Shown here: piece after piece, positions 15,027-22,648 of the stretch
Layout: every line of letters begins with the position of its first letter
Position numbering within the stretch: the stretch's first letter is position 1
DNA from: a virus
Direction: 5' to 3' (one strand)
Virus record (IMG/VR): IMGVR_UViG_3300047548_000738
Coordinates: 1 to 64,000 of that record
Length of the DNA: 64,000 nt
Translations under genes and position numbers: made by a program
The notes under the pieces: model-generated
Seen by the model: the letters and a program-made list of their open reading frames with translations, nothing else
Databases searched by the model: none
What the model was told of the DNA's origin: nothing

Positions 15027-15363
15027 CAAATATGGTTTCCCTATAGTTATGTCAGTGGGCATGGGCTATATTATCAAGTATGTATGGGAGTGGAGTACGA
15101 AAGAAGTCAAGCCTGTTATTAGTGAAGCAAACACTGTGCTTATTGCCCTTATAGACCGTATACGAATGCTAGATAATGACTTGATTAGACTAAACCAAAA
15201 AGTCAACACAGTCTTGCATTTACGTGGTAAGATTATTGAATCTGACCGAGTTATGGAACAAGTAAAAGTTGAGACAGAAGCCAAAGACAAATTCGAAAAA
15301 GCAATGACTCACAAAAAAGTTGACCCTGATGATGAAAAAACAGCAGCAGCTGGTGAAGGATAA
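15004..15363 (+). CDS. holin-like membrane protein, 119 aa
   Basis: Same layout as the protein at 14542: an N-terminal span with GFPIVMSVGMGYIIKYVWEW, then a helix with a heptad pattern (ALIDRIRMLDNDLIRLNQKV) and a charged C-terminal tail. The shared GFPI-span and DND-I-RL-pattern suggest the two arose by duplication. One may be the holin and the other an antiholin or spanin-like partner; this is inference. It starts at ATG 15004 inside the previous gene. Confidence 0.55.
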   Translation: MDVVELINKYGFPIVMSVGMGYIIKYVWEWSTKEVKPVISEANTVLIALIDRIRMLDNDLIRLNQKVNTVLHLRGKIIESDRVMEQVKVETEAKDKFEKAMTHKKVDPDDEKTAAAGEG

Positions 15364-15918
15364 ATGAAAAACGCACACGACAAAATTCCGCATTTATATC
15401 TAGATATGGATGGGGTCCAAGCAGATTTCTTCGGAGCTTGGGCAGAAAAACATAACGTCACGCATTGGAGAGCAATCGCTGATAAGGAAAAAGAAATCGA
15501 AGAATTAGCTCACAGCAGCCCCGATGAAGTATACAAATTCTTCCTAAACTTGAAGCCTTTACCCGGTGGTAAAAAAATAGTTGAGTGGTTGAACCAACAT
15601 CATATCCCCTTCACAATTTTATCTGCACCTCTGCGCGGACCTTACGCTGAATACAGTAAGAAAGCCAAGAAAGATTGGTTAGACATTCATGTTCCCGGAA
15701 CAAGCAATAAAGCCATTTTTACTAGCAAAAAATTTCAGTACGCAATCACTGACGATAAACCTAACGTTTTAGTAGATGATTTCGGGCCTTATATTCAGAA
15801 ATGGACAGACGCCGGCGGTATTCCTGTTAAACATGAAGATGAATCTGAAGTGCCTAATTCCGCAGAATTGACTATAAAAGAATTAGAACGAATATATAGT
15901 CCGTACATAAATATTTAA
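15364..15918 (+). CDS. HAD-family 5'(3')-deoxyribonucleotidase-like protein, 184 aa
   Basis: The N-terminal motif LDMDGVQADFF (about 13-23) contains the DxDG nucleophile/acid pair of HAD phosphatases, and LSAP (about 83) and DKPNVLVDDFG (about 137) supply the second and fourth motifs. The pattern fits the NT5C group, which removes the phosphate from deoxynucleoside monophosphates. In a phage it could balance dNMP pools. It starts directly after the preceding stop (TAAATG). Confidence 0.8.
   Translation: MKNAHDKIPHLYLDMDGVQADFFGAWAEKHNVTHWRAIADKEKEIEELAHSSPDEVYKFFLNLKPLPGGKKIVEWLNQHHIPFTILSAPLRGPYAEYSKKAKKDWLDIHVPGTSNKAIFTSKKFQYAITDDKPNVLVDDFGPYIQKWTDAGGIPVKHEDESEVPNSAELTIKELERIYSPYINI
15906..15913 (+). 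promoter_or_regulatory. late-promoter-like CATAAATA box
   Basis: CATAAATA, ten bases ahead of ATG 15923 and within the end of the preceding gene. It matches the (G/C)ATAAATA motif seen before other late-type genes here. Confidence 0.4.
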
Positions 15919-15922
15919 AATT

Positions 15923-16108
15923 ATGACTAAGCACAATACCGAATACATCAGCTACGAAGTTACCGTACAAGAAGACGAGGATTCTGGTGATTTATTGTTA
16001 CCAATACCACCTGCACTACTTGCTGCACTAGATTGGAAAGAGGGTGATGAAGTAGAATTTGACTTAGATGATAAGGGTAATTATGTCATTAGAAAGGCTA
16101 ACAAGTGA
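15923..16108 (+). CDS. SpoVT/AbrB-like domain protein, 61 aa
   Basis: The block LLLPIPPALLAALDWKEGDEVEFDLDDKGN is the swapped-hairpin AbrB/MazE fold, seen in transition-state regulators and antitoxins, where the dimer binds DNA. It occurs here without any partner toxin in the adjacent genes. It has a late-type box upstream and its stop overlaps the next start. Confidence 0.75.
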   Translation: MTKHNTEYISYEVTVQEDEDSGDLLLPIPPALLAALDWKEGDEVEFDLDDKGNYVIRKANK

Positions 16109-16467
16109 GTAGCTACATAGATTATACAAATACTGCTAACGGTTTTGATACATATACTATTTCCGCAGGTGCTACTGGATCTTCATATGCGTATGATATT
16201 GGGGTAATGAATACTGCAACCTCACTAACTCAAATAAGTAACACATTGCAAGTTAATGGAAATGCCGACATTTCCGGCAATCTCAAAGTCGGCGGCAAAG
16301 ACATAGCAGAATCACTAGAACGAATCGAAGAACGACTGGCAATTCTCAGACCCAACGAGGAGCTAGAAGAAAAGTGGGAGAACTTGCGTGGTCTACGCAA
16401 AGCCTACATGGAGCTTGAAGCTGAATTAATTGAAAAAGAGAAGGTTTGGGGCATACTCAAAAAGTAA
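16105..16467 (+). CDS. phage structural-type protein with coiled-coil tail, 120 aa
   Basis: GTG start overlapping the previous stop (GTGA). The N-terminal half has Ser/Thr/Asn/Gly-rich beta repeats (LQVNGNADISGNLKVGG) like the shafts of tail fibres or virion-decorating proteins. The C-terminal part (residues about 65-120) is a Leu/Glu-rich coiled-coil. The combination resembles small virion proteins encoded near fibre genes in T4-like phages. Confidence 0.65.
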   Translation: MSSYIDYTNTANGFDTYTISAGATGSSYAYDIGVMNTATSLTQISNTLQVNGNADISGNLKVGGKDIAESLERIEERLAILRPNEELEEKWENLRGLRKAYMELEAELIEKEKVWGILKK

Positions 16468-16481
16468 TACTTGAGTAGTAC

Positions 16482-16510
16482 TTGACAAATAAAGTAATGG
16501 CGTATATACT
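16482..16510 (+). promoter_or_regulatory. consensus sigma70 promoter
   Basis: Perfect TTGACA at 16482-16487, 17 bp spacer and TATACT at 16505-16510. The start at 16543 follows after 32 bases. Unlike most of the plus-strand genes here, this one would be read by unmodified host polymerase. Confidence 0.8.
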
Positions 16511-16542
16511 ATCAATATGTTTCTAACTATGGATTGCTATCT

Positions 16543-16935
16543 ATGACCATGCACCTCGCACACCCTGCCCTAACTCTGGGCGGCAAGCGTAAAGGTAAAC
16601 AAAAGTTTCGCAATGCTGACGAGGCACGTAAGGCACGTGAACTTGATGCATCATGGGCCGAACTACAGAAAAAGTGGGGCGTTGAAGCTGACGAAAAGAA
16701 ACGCAAACGTGCTATGGCTGCTGAGCCACTGACCTACAAACTATCTGCGCCTGCAGGTCGTTCTACAACCAATCACATTCCTAGCCGTGTAACTGAGGGC
16801 GGTTCTACTGCTGCCGTTCATAAAGTCTACACCGGCGACAAAGTTCTAGGCATTGCTACTATGCACAAAGGTAATGCTGTACCCGTATTCTCCCCCGAGC
16901 AAGCTGTAGATATCTCTAGGATGCGCCGTGGCTGA
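16543..16935 (+). CDS. hypothetical basic phage protein, 130 aa
   Basis: I prefer ATG 16543 over the TTG at 16534. The protein is Lys/Arg-rich in its first half (GGKRKGKQKFRNADEARKAR), with a helix-rich middle and a loop-rich C-terminus that contains HKVYTGDKVLGIATMHKGN. It is of a type I recall from T4-like phages but cannot name. A strong promoter precedes it, so it may be made early. GTG of the next gene overlaps its end. Confidence 0.6.
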   Translation: MTMHLAHPALTLGGKRKGKQKFRNADEARKARELDASWAELQKKWGVEADEKKRKRAMAAEPLTYKLSAPAGRSTTNHIPSRVTEGGSTAAVHKVYTGDKVLGIATMHKGNAVPVFSPEQAVDISRMRRG

Positions 16936-17179
16936 TGTATACTTTGAAATCGCTGGTTGTGCTATCCCGAAATTCGGGAGAAAGTATTTTGTTTCGCATG
17001 GGGTAGATAACTCCCCTATTCCGAGACACCGAATTTTATACCTACAACACAGTGACCGAGCATGGATGGAACACGAAGGTACAGTTTGGTTTATCAAACA
17101 TCGCTATATAACCAATGCAACAGTTGACATGAAAGAATTCATGTGGGTCAAACTCAGTGCGGAGACAGTTCATGGGTAA
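16928..17179 (+). CDS. hypothetical protein, 83 aa (first of a tandem pair)
   Basis: GTG start within the preceding gene. The C-terminal block RYITNATVDMKEFMWVKLSAE is nearly copied in the next gene (YVTKNEEAMKQFMWVKLQAQ), and both have an aromatic middle ending in a WFIKHR/VRIVKNR-type strand. They are likely a tandem duplication. No function assigned. Confidence 0.55.
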   Translation: MADVYFEIAGCAIPKFGRKYFVSHGVDNSPIPRHRILYLQHSDRAWMEHEGTVWFIKHRYITNATVDMKEFMWVKLSAETVHG

Positions 17180-17456
17180 CACTGTTTATTATTGTGAGAT
17201 AGAAGGTGACTACACTCCTGAATTCCCTAAGGGTGTAATCTCTATTCCCTATCGTGTAGAATATTTCACTAAGATCCGACGCTGTATGTCATACAGTCAG
17301 AGAGTATGGGCACAAGGTTCACGTGGTGGCGTCAGGATAGTCAAAAATAGAATGGATGCAAAAAACTTATACGGTTATGTAACCAAAAATGAAGAAGCAA
17401 TGAAACAGTTTATGTGGGTCAAACTTCAGGCCCAACCATTAGCAAATTATACTTAA
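17172..17456 (+). CDS. hypothetical protein, 94 aa (second of a tandem pair)
   Basis: I start at ATG 17172, which overlaps the preceding stop. Sequence MGNTVYYCEIEGDYTPEF opens the protein, and the end resembles the protein before it in MKQFMWVKL and in the Y-V-T-K/I-T-N segment. Function unknown. The gene for IF-1 follows 18 bases later. Confidence 0.55.
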   Translation: MGNTVYYCEIEGDYTPEFPKGVISIPYRVEYFTKIRRCMSYSQRVWAQGSRGGVRIVKNRMDAKNLYGYVTKNEEAMKQFMWVKLQAQPLANYT

Positions 17457-17474
17457 GGAGAAAGCAAACTTAAA

Positions 17475-17690
17475 ATGGCAAAAGAAGAAGGTTTTAAAAT
17501 GGACGGGGTAGTAACTGAAGTTTTACCCAATGCAATGTTCAGGGTCAAGATGCCCGGAGATAACGTTATTATGGGGTATATCTCTGGCAAAATGCGGCAA
17601 CATGATATTAAGATTCTACTAGGAGACACGGTAGAAATTGAATTTAGTCCATATGACTTGACAAAAGGTCGTATCACGCGCCGTCGCTGA
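17475..17690 (+). CDS. infA: translation initiation factor IF-1 homologue, 71 aa
   Basis: IF-1 is the S1-fold (OB) protein that binds the ribosomal A site during initiation and raises start-codon fidelity. The match is end to end: MAKEEGFKMDGVVTEVLPN, MFRVKMPGDN, ISGKMRQHDI and the C-terminal PYDLTKGRITRRR mirror E. coli IF-1 (MAKEDNIEMQGTVLETLPN, MFRVE, ISGKMRKNYI, PYDLSKGRI). Length is the family's 71-72 residues. The ribosome-binding site AAGGAGAAAG lies 14 bases upstream. A host-type copy in a phage would bias initiation toward some mRNAs. It is followed by SOD. Confidence 0.92.
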   Translation: MAKEEGFKMDGVVTEVLPNAMFRVKMPGDNVIMGYISGKMRQHDIKILLGDTVEIEFSPYDLTKGRITRRR

Positions 17691-17698
17691 CTAAATAC
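17691..17698 (+). promoter_or_regulatory. late-promoter-like CTAAATAC box before SOD
   Basis: CTAAATAC directly follows the infA stop codon and lies six bases before the ATG of the SOD gene at 17705. It is a variant of the (G/C)ATAAATA motif. Confidence 0.35.
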
Positions 17699-17704
17699 TC
17701 TACG

Positions 17705-18256
17705 ATGTATGACGTTGTAGAGAAATTAGAAGAATCCCGAAGGAAACAGATAGAGTTAGAACCACTCCAATATTCCTACACCGATCTAAGTCCGGTACTT
17801 TCTAAAGCCACTTTAGAATTACATTACGATACCCTAGCAAAGGGGTATGTTAAACGTTACAAGAACAAAGAAGGCGACAGCGATTTTAATTACGCTGGCG
17901 CTTTCCTACATAATATCTACTTTTCACAGTTTCGTAAGCCACAAGAAAATAATACCCCTAACGGACCCGTACTGAATCTTATAAAAAGAAAGTACGGATG
18001 GTGGCGTGACTTCAAAGAAGTATTCAAAGAAGAAGCATTGAAACTTCAGGGTTCTGCTTGGATATATATGTCGTTTACCGGTGAAATAAAGACAATCGTA
18101 AACCATGAAGTTCGTGACGACATATTAATTTTAGTTGACTGGTGGGAACATGCCTGGACACTTGATTACCTAGCTGATAAAAAAGAATATCTAGAAAATA
18201 CCTGGAAGATAATGAATTGGTCTCACATCAACACCCGTTGGGGTAGACATTTGTGA
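17705..18256 (+). CDS. iron/manganese superoxide dismutase-like protein, 183 aa
   Basis: Converts superoxide to hydrogen peroxide and oxygen. The four metal ligands of Fe/Mn SODs are present: His 40 (LHYDT), His 69 (LHNIYF), Asp 145 and His 149 (VDWWEHAW, matching DVWEHAY). Also conserved are GSAWIYM (GSGWAWL in E. coli) and the C-terminal NWSHINTRW. The protein is slightly shorter than E. coli SodA/SodB (about 190-206) and its N-terminus is atypical. It lies seven bases after a late-type box. Phage-encoded SODs are rare; this is worth confirming by structure. Confidence 0.85.
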   Translation: MYDVVEKLEESRRKQIELEPLQYSYTDLSPVLSKATLELHYDTLAKGYVKRYKNKEGDSDFNYAGAFLHNIYFSQFRKPQENNTPNGPVLNLIKRKYGWWRDFKEVFKEEALKLQGSAWIYMSFTGEIKTIVNHEVRDDILILVDWWEHAWTLDYLADKKEYLENTWKIMNWSHINTRWGRHL

Positions 18257-18262
18257 TAAATA
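18255..18262 (+). promoter_or_regulatory. late-promoter-like GATAAATA box
   Basis: GATAAATA overlaps the stop codon of the SOD gene and lies 20 bases before ATG 18283. Resembles the T4 late box TATAAATA. Confidence 0.5.
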
Positions 18263-18282
18263 CTATATTAAGGTACTAGAAT

Positions 18283-19623
18283 ATGGCTATTTCAGGACAA
18301 AATAACATCGACATAGGTGGTGAAAATCAAGCTGCGGGTAGTGATACTCTCTATGAAGCATTCACTAAAATACAACAAAATTTCACTACATTATTTGATG
18401 GGGCTAGTTCATACGACACTTTTATCGGCAGCCCCGGTATAGGTATATCAACAAATCCATCTACTGGAAACGTAGAAATAGAAAACACTGGAGTGGTAAG
18501 CATTATTGCTGGTACTGGGATATCGCTTTCTAGTTCTAATGGTAATGTAGTAATTTCTTCTAGTGGAGGAAGCAACGCCGGCGGCACTGTAACCAGTGTA
18601 GCTTTATCTTCCGAAACTTTGACAATTTCTGATTCTCCTATTGTAAGTAGTGGTACGATTAATGTAGAATTACCGTATATACCAACAGGCCCGGCTTTTG
18701 CTGCTGGGGAATATGTTGCACCAACACTAACCGTTGATAATTACGGTAGAATCACTGAAATAGCAAACACCGTGAGCATAGGCACAGTTACTAGTGTGGC
18801 GATCACAGCAACAGGTGACGGTTTACAAATCACAAATAGTCCCATAACAAGTAGTGGTACAATAGAGATTGAAAATACTGGTGTTACTGCTATTACTGCA
18901 GGAAACAATATCTCTATCAGTAATAGTACTGGAAATGTAACCATCGATGCTAATTTCGGTGATTTGGGCACTGTTACTAGAATTGATGTAACTAGTAACA
19001 CGTTGACTATTACTGGATCACCAGTTACAACTGAAGGTGATATTACGATTGATATCCCCGATGATGTTGAAGTTGCAGGTAATATTGTAGCCAATACGTT
19101 TACTGCAAATTCATATATTGAGACTGTAGATTTTGAAGTCACCGGAACAGCAACAATTAATGCTGCCAATATTACTACACTAAATGCAAATATAGGTGGT
19201 TATTTTGACGGTATCATAGGTGATAATACACCCAACGCCGCATCATTTACTGATATTGAAATCTCGGGAAATGCGAATATTACATCAAACGTAAATGTAT
19301 CGGACACTTTGAATATTGTAGGTGATGACAGTGCTGTAAGATTTTTAAATTCTTCTGGTAATTCTGTCTCATTTGTAACACCTTCAGTGATAGAAGATAG
19401 TAGTTTTTATGTTCCCGATTCACCAGGAACAATTTATCAAGTTTTGGGAGTTACGGCGGACGCTAGTACCCAGACATTAGGATGGAAAACTATCCCAGTC
19501 CAATATCTTACTATCACATTGCGTGATGGAGTAAGTACAGTCTCTGCACCACCTGATGTAGTCCTAAGAAAGTATACTTTGGAAACTCGTACCGGTGCCC
19601 TTGTTCAGATTTCATTGAGTTGA
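18283..19623 (+). CDS. modular tail-fibre-like protein, 446 aa
   Basis: A fibrous, beta-rich virion-type protein, Thr/Ser/Gly/Asn-rich and very poor in charged residues. It carries three tandem modules starting GTVTSVAL, GTVTSVAI and GTVTRIDV, each followed by SPI/SPV-x-SSGTI-like turns. A separate block (NTGVVSIIAGTGISLSSSNGN) recurs in the protein at 47323. The last part (residues about 310-446) looks like a folded tip. This build is typical of receptor-binding fibres. It follows a late-type box, as expected for a structural gene. Confidence 0.75.
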   Translation: MAISGQNNIDIGGENQAAGSDTLYEAFTKIQQNFTTLFDGASSYDTFIGSPGIGISTNPSTGNVEIENTGVVSIIAGTGISLSSSNGNVVISSSGGSNAGGTVTSVALSSETLTISDSPIVSSGTINVELPYIPTGPAFAAGEYVAPTLTVDNYGRITEIANTVSIGTVTSVAITATGDGLQITNSPITSSGTIEIENTGVTAITAGNNISISNSTGNVTIDANFGDLGTVTRIDVTSNTLTITGSPVTTEGDITIDIPDDVEVAGNIVANTFTANSYIETVDFEVTGTATINAANITTLNANIGGYFDGIIGDNTPNAASFTDIEISGNANITSNVNVSDTLNIVGDDSAVRFLNSSGNSVSFVTPSVIEDSSFYVPDSPGTIYQVLGVTADASTQTLGWKTIPVQYLTITLRDGVSTVSAPPDVVLRKYTLETRTGALVQISLS

Positions 19624-19629
19624 TAAATA
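19622..19629 (+). promoter_or_regulatory. late-promoter-like GATAAATA box
   Basis: GATAAATA overlaps the stop codon of the preceding fibre gene, 17 bases before ATG 19647. AAAGGA serves as ribosome-binding site in between. Confidence 0.5.
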
Positions 19630-19646
19630 TATAAAAGGATAAAAAA

Positions 19647-20483
19647 ATGGCAAATAGATACCCATTAGTAGTAGATTCAAGTTCATCCGTGATTAAGGAA
19701 CTTCCGTCTGCTGATAGTTTAGAATTAGGTGGTTCAGACATAAGTAATGTCGGTAACATAAACGTAACCGTTAGCGCAAATTTAGGTGCCGTAGGTAATA
19801 TTACAATTACCGGAGGAAGTGCTGGTCAAGTGTTAAAAACAAACGGTTCAGGTGTGCTAAGTTGGGGAGCTGACTCAGCAAGTGCGGGCGGGGCAAACAC
19901 ACAAGTTCAATTTAACGATGGTGGAAGTCTTGCTGGAAACTCTAACCTAACATTCAATAAAACAACTTCTAATCTTACTTTAACAGGTAATATTATTGTT
20001 ACTGGCAGCATTAGTGCTACCGGTAACGCAAATGTTACTGGAACAGCTAACGTAGGAAACGTTTATTCCACTGGAACAATCACAAGTGTAGGTAACCTTA
20101 CTGCCGGTAACATTTCGGCAACTCTGGGTACGACAGCAATGAAAGACGGCACTTTCTCAAATTCTGCTGTAATTGCAAATACTGGTTACTTGAAATTAAA
20201 CACAGTAACAGATAACTCTAAATTTGTTGCATTTCAGGGTCCCAATAGCATCGGGTCGTCCTACATACTTTGGCAATTACCCAATACTGCAGGTTCAGTA
20301 GGTCAATTCTTAACACAAGACGGTAATGGTATAATGAATTGGGGGAATGTGACTATTAGTAGCACAGTACCTACAACAGCATCAGACACCGGAACTGCTG
20401 GACAAATTGCATATGACAGTACCTATGTTTATATATGTATTGCAACCAATACATGGAAACGAGCGGCACTTTCAACGTGGTAA
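19647..20483 (+). CDS. tail-fibre-like protein, 278 aa
   Basis: Beta-rich and Gly/Thr/Asn-rich, with repeats GNITITGGSAGQVLKTNGSG, LTLTGNIIVTGSISATGNAN and GNVYSTGTITSVGN. The GQVLKTNGSGVLSW motif is common in phage and prophage tail-fibre proteins. The C-terminal region (TAGQIAYDSTYVYICIATNTWKRA) is typical of fibre tips that join a chaperone or trimerise. It ends at a bidirectional terminator where it meets the minus-strand block. Confidence 0.8.
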   Translation: MANRYPLVVDSSSSVIKELPSADSLELGGSDISNVGNINVTVSANLGAVGNITITGGSAGQVLKTNGSGVLSWGADSASAGGANTQVQFNDGGSLAGNSNLTFNKTTSNLTLTGNIIVTGSISATGNANVTGTANVGNVYSTGTITSVGNLTAGNISATLGTTAMKDGTFSNSAVIANTGYLKLNTVTDNSKFVAFQGPNSIGSSYILWQLPNTAGSVGQFLTQDGNGIMNWGNVTISSTVPTTASDTGTAGQIAYDSTYVYICIATNTWKRAALSTW

Positions 20484-20508
20484 AAAAAGCCCCTTAAGGG
20501 GCTTTTTT
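20482..20508. terminator. bidirectional terminator between converging genes
   Basis: AAAAAAGCCCCTT-AAGGGGCTTTTTT is a perfect palindromic hairpin with A and T runs on either side, so it can stop transcripts from both strands. Confidence 0.85.
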
Positions 20509-20725
20509 ATTTCTTACTTTTCACTAACTTGTCAAGCATGTAAGTTGTAAACTTACCCTCGCACATCGCGGGCACTTCAACATACGGATCCTCTAGATAA
20601 AAAGGGCATGACGCTCTCCATTTACCGTTATCTTTGAAATACTTAAGTTCTTTCAAATCTTCGGGGTTAGAAGGATCAAAGTCTCTGCGCTGAACTAATT
20701 TCCGACGAAAAGTAGTAAGTAGCAT
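20507..20725 (-). CDS. hypothetical protein, 72 aa
   Basis: Start taken at ATG 20725, which overlaps the preceding gene's stop. The protein is helical and charged, with a CPFYLEDPYVEVPAMCEGKF segment containing two Cys. Unknown family; last gene before the terminator. Confidence 0.55.
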   Translation of the reverse strand: MLLTTFRRKLVQRRDFDPSNPEDLKELKYFKDNGKWRASCPFYLEDPYVEVPAMCEGKFTTYMLDKLVKSKK

Positions 20726-20726
20726 A

Positions 20727-20924
20727 TCAACTATCCCGAGTAATTTCAGTTGCGACCTCTTTGATAACTGCATTGACTTCATCTAAAGTAGAACAAAGTA
20801 CTTTTGCAGTAGCCCAATCACCGTCGTCATTGCGGCCTGACACCTCAACCATGTAACCGTTGTCGTACATGTTGACAGTCAGGCTGTCGCTGACTTTAGA
20901 GAGTTTGTCGGACACTTTCATCAT
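20727..20924 (-). CDS. conserved small phage-type protein, 65 aa
   Basis: ATG 20924 overlaps the stop of the preceding gene. The strand-like VNMYDNGYMVEVSGRNDDGDW pattern is one I associate with small T4-like phage proteins. No function known. Confidence 0.6.
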   Translation of the reverse strand: MMKVSDKLSKVSDSLTVNMYDNGYMVEVSGRNDDGDWATAKVLCSTLDEVNAVIKEVATEITRDS

Positions 20925-21316
20925 GCAGGATCTACATTATGGAGATCAGCTGCCGCAACGATTTCTTCTGCGGTGACTTCTTTCTTTTTACCACGAGCCT
21001 TGATAGCTTCAATGCTGGGCTTAGCTGTTTTGGTAGCCTTGACTTTAACTACGCCCTTATTTGCGGTTTTCTGACGATCTTCCAGTGCGTCAGCAATAAG
21101 TGCCTGATCTTCTGCGCTAGAAAAATCAGCATGAGATTGCATATATTGCAATGCCTCTACCTTTGTCATCTCACTGGGAAGTTCCATAAGGTCGATGCGT
21201 GTCGCACCACCTTTTGTGAATTGCTTCACCCGACGGATGAGGTCGTCAGTGAAACGAACTTTAGAATTACCGTTATGAGTAGTAATACCTGCAACTTTGA
21301 AAGTTTGATTAGCCAT
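20921..21316 (-). CDS. hypothetical protein with basic linker, 131 aa
   Basis: The N-terminal half is a folded domain (TTHNGNSKVRFTDDLIRRVKQF). The middle-to-C-terminal part is Lys/Ala-rich (GVVKVKATKTAKPSIEAIKARGKKK), suggesting contact with nucleic acid. It heads an operon under its own promoter, with an inverted repeat ATGTC-TTAC-GACAT in the leader. Function unknown. Confidence 0.6.
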   Translation of the reverse strand: MANQTFKVAGITTHNGNSKVRFTDDLIRRVKQFTKGGATRIDLMELPSEMTKVEALQYMQSHADFSSAEDQALIADALEDRQKTANKGVVKVKATKTAKPSIEAIKARGKKKEVTAEEIVAAADLHNVDPA

Positions 21317-21350
21317 GATGTTTCCTTTAATAGCTAGGTTGATGAAAAAT

Positions 21351-21400
21351 ATGTCTTACGACATAGTTATAATGATAACACCTACAGTTATTTTTGTCAA
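21351..21400 (-). promoter_or_regulatory. sigma70-type promoter with palindrome in the leader
   Basis: On the minus strand TTGACA (21395-21400), 17 bp, TATCAT (21372-21377), driving the gene at 20921-21316. Immediately downstream, 21351-21364 reads ATGTC-TTAC-GACAT, a palindrome that could be an operator. Confidence 0.65.
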
Positions 21401-21419
21401 CCATAGATGTTACCAAAAT

Positions 21420-21557
21420 TCAGTTAAGAAGCAATGCCTTACCGACCGGGCTTTGACCTTGACCAATCGCCTGGGCAGTAAACCAGTTTTCAGCCATAAT
21501 CACAGTATCGGTAAATTGAGATTCAGTCAGGAAGATTCGAATACGGAATTGTTGCAT
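21420..21557 (-). CDS. small protein, 45 aa
   Basis: Reads from ATG 21557, behind GGACTAATC. Sequence is mixed (MQQFRIRIFLTESQFTDTVI at the start) and ends KALLLN. It fills the space between the promoter for the 20921 gene and the gene at 21567 on the same strand. No family. Confidence 0.5.
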   Translation of the reverse strand: MQQFRIRIFLTESQFTDTVIMAENWFTAQAIGQGQSPVGKALLLN

Positions 21558-21566
21558 GATTAGTCC

Positions 21567-21992
21567 TTAGTTAGAGAAAATGTAGGGTTTGTTCCACTTA
21601 CCAATGTTCACATCCACGTACCAACCTACGTCAAAGTAGTCAGTTTGGATATCGGAATTATCGTGGTTGCCATTGTTCATTACGGGCAAAAGTTCAGACA
21701 AGAAAGCCTTAGCCTTACCAGAGAAGTGTTCCTTGTACCAGTAAGGATTCACATCCAGAGATTGGTTCTTCCGAATGTAGTCAATTTGAGATTGATCCAT
21801 TTTGCGACCGATATTGCTGTCGGCATCGGTTTGGATGAAATTTTCAATAAAGTCAATAGGACCCGACTTGATGTTGACAACCAGGGTAGAATGATTGCGA
21901 ACAGCGATAGTACCCTTGACACCGTACTTTTTCAGCACTGCTTTGATAGCAGGGACCAGTTGCTTTTTCAGGTCTTGACTAACATACGCCAT
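21567..21992 (-). CDS. LPD29-like hypothetical protein, 141 aa
   Basis: The protein resembles the large-polyvalent-protein-associated domain LPD29: YGVKGTIAVRNHSTLVV near residues 23-39, and NGNHDNSDIQTDYFDVGWYVDV near residue 108. This is from memory of the family, not a search. Such domains are found in phage and conjugative-element proteins and have no proven activity. It is under a strong promoter that carries the shared palindrome. Confidence 0.55.
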   Translation of the reverse strand: MAYVSQDLKKQLVPAIKAVLKKYGVKGTIAVRNHSTLVVNIKSGPIDFIENFIQTDADSNIGRKMDQSQIDYIRKNQSLDVNPYWYKEHFSGKAKAFLSELLPVMNNGNHDNSDIQTDYFDVGWYVDVNIGKWNKPYIFSN

Positions 21993-22016
21993 TTGTTAAC
22001 TCCTGTTTATCAGTTT

Positions 22017-22055
22017 CAATACAAGTATTGTAGCAGATTTGGGAATATTTGTCAA
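22017..22055 (-). promoter_or_regulatory. promoter with CAATACAAGTATTG operator-like palindrome
   Basis: On the minus strand TTGACA (22050-22055), 17 bp, TACAAT (22027-22032), continuing into the palindrome CAATACTTGTATTG at 22017-22030, which overlaps the -10 box. One of seven near-identical promoter/operator units. Confidence 0.8.
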
Positions 22056-22084
22056 ATTTTTGGGTGTTGTTTTGGCGCAACAAT

Positions 22085-22092
22085 GATAAATA
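22085..22092 (+). promoter_or_regulatory. late-promoter-like GATAAATA box
   Basis: GATAAATA, 61 bases before the start of the GIY-YIG gene, on the plus strand inside an otherwise minus-strand block. Its longer distance from the start sets it apart from the other copies. Confidence 0.4.
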
Positions 22093-22153
22093 AAAGTGTA
22101 GTTCGCGGGCGTCGGAAACCCCAACTACTCTAACGCTATTGAGGAGCATCAGC

Positions 22154-22648
22154 ATGAATATTTATTCAAAATCAAATCCGCCCAACGGATTCTATGTTTA
22201 CGCATATCTGAGACAAGATAATACCCCATATTATATCGGAAAAGGTTTAGGTAAAAGAGCCTGGATTAAAGGAAAAGGTGAGGTTTATCCGCCGGTTAAT
22301 ATTAATAAAATTATAATAATAGAGTCCAATTTAACTGATATTGGTGCATTAGCAATTGAGCGTAGATTAATTAAATGGTATGGAAGAAAAGATATTAATA
22401 CCGGTATATTACGCAATAAATCTGATGGAGGGGATGGTGCCACTGGAGCAAAAAGGTCTGAGGATCATAAAAAGAAAATCAGAGACAAAATGCTAGGTCG
22501 TACTCAAACTTGGAGAGTTAAAGGATGTGTAGCACCTGACGGTACGATATTCAATAAGTTAATAGATGCCGCAAATGCGTATCATATAACCAGTGAAGGC
22601 ATCCGATACAGGTGCTCTGTCAATAAAGATGGTTGGTCCTATCTTTAA
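22154..22648 (+). CDS. GIY-YIG homing-type endonuclease, 164 aa
   Basis: Begins at ATG 22154 behind GAGGAGC. Motif [21 protein letters not shown] (about residues 10-30) is the GIY-YIG core, followed by an Arg-bearing GKRAW and Glu in ALAIERRLI, giving the catalytic set. The C-terminal part ([16 protein letters not shown], then [26 protein letters not shown]) is a NUMOD-type DNA-binding helix pair, as in SegA-E. It stands alone on the plus strand among minus-strand genes and overlaps the next gene's end by four bases, consistent with mobile insertion. Confidence 0.85.
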   Translation: MNIYSKSNPPNGFYVYAYLRQDNTPYYIGKGLGKRAWIKGKGEVYPPVNINKIIIIESNLTDIGALAIERRLIKWYGRKDINTGILRNKSDGGDGATGAKRSEDHKKKIRDKMLGRTQTWRVKGCVAPDGTIFNKLIDAANAYHITSEGIRYRCSVNKDGWSYL

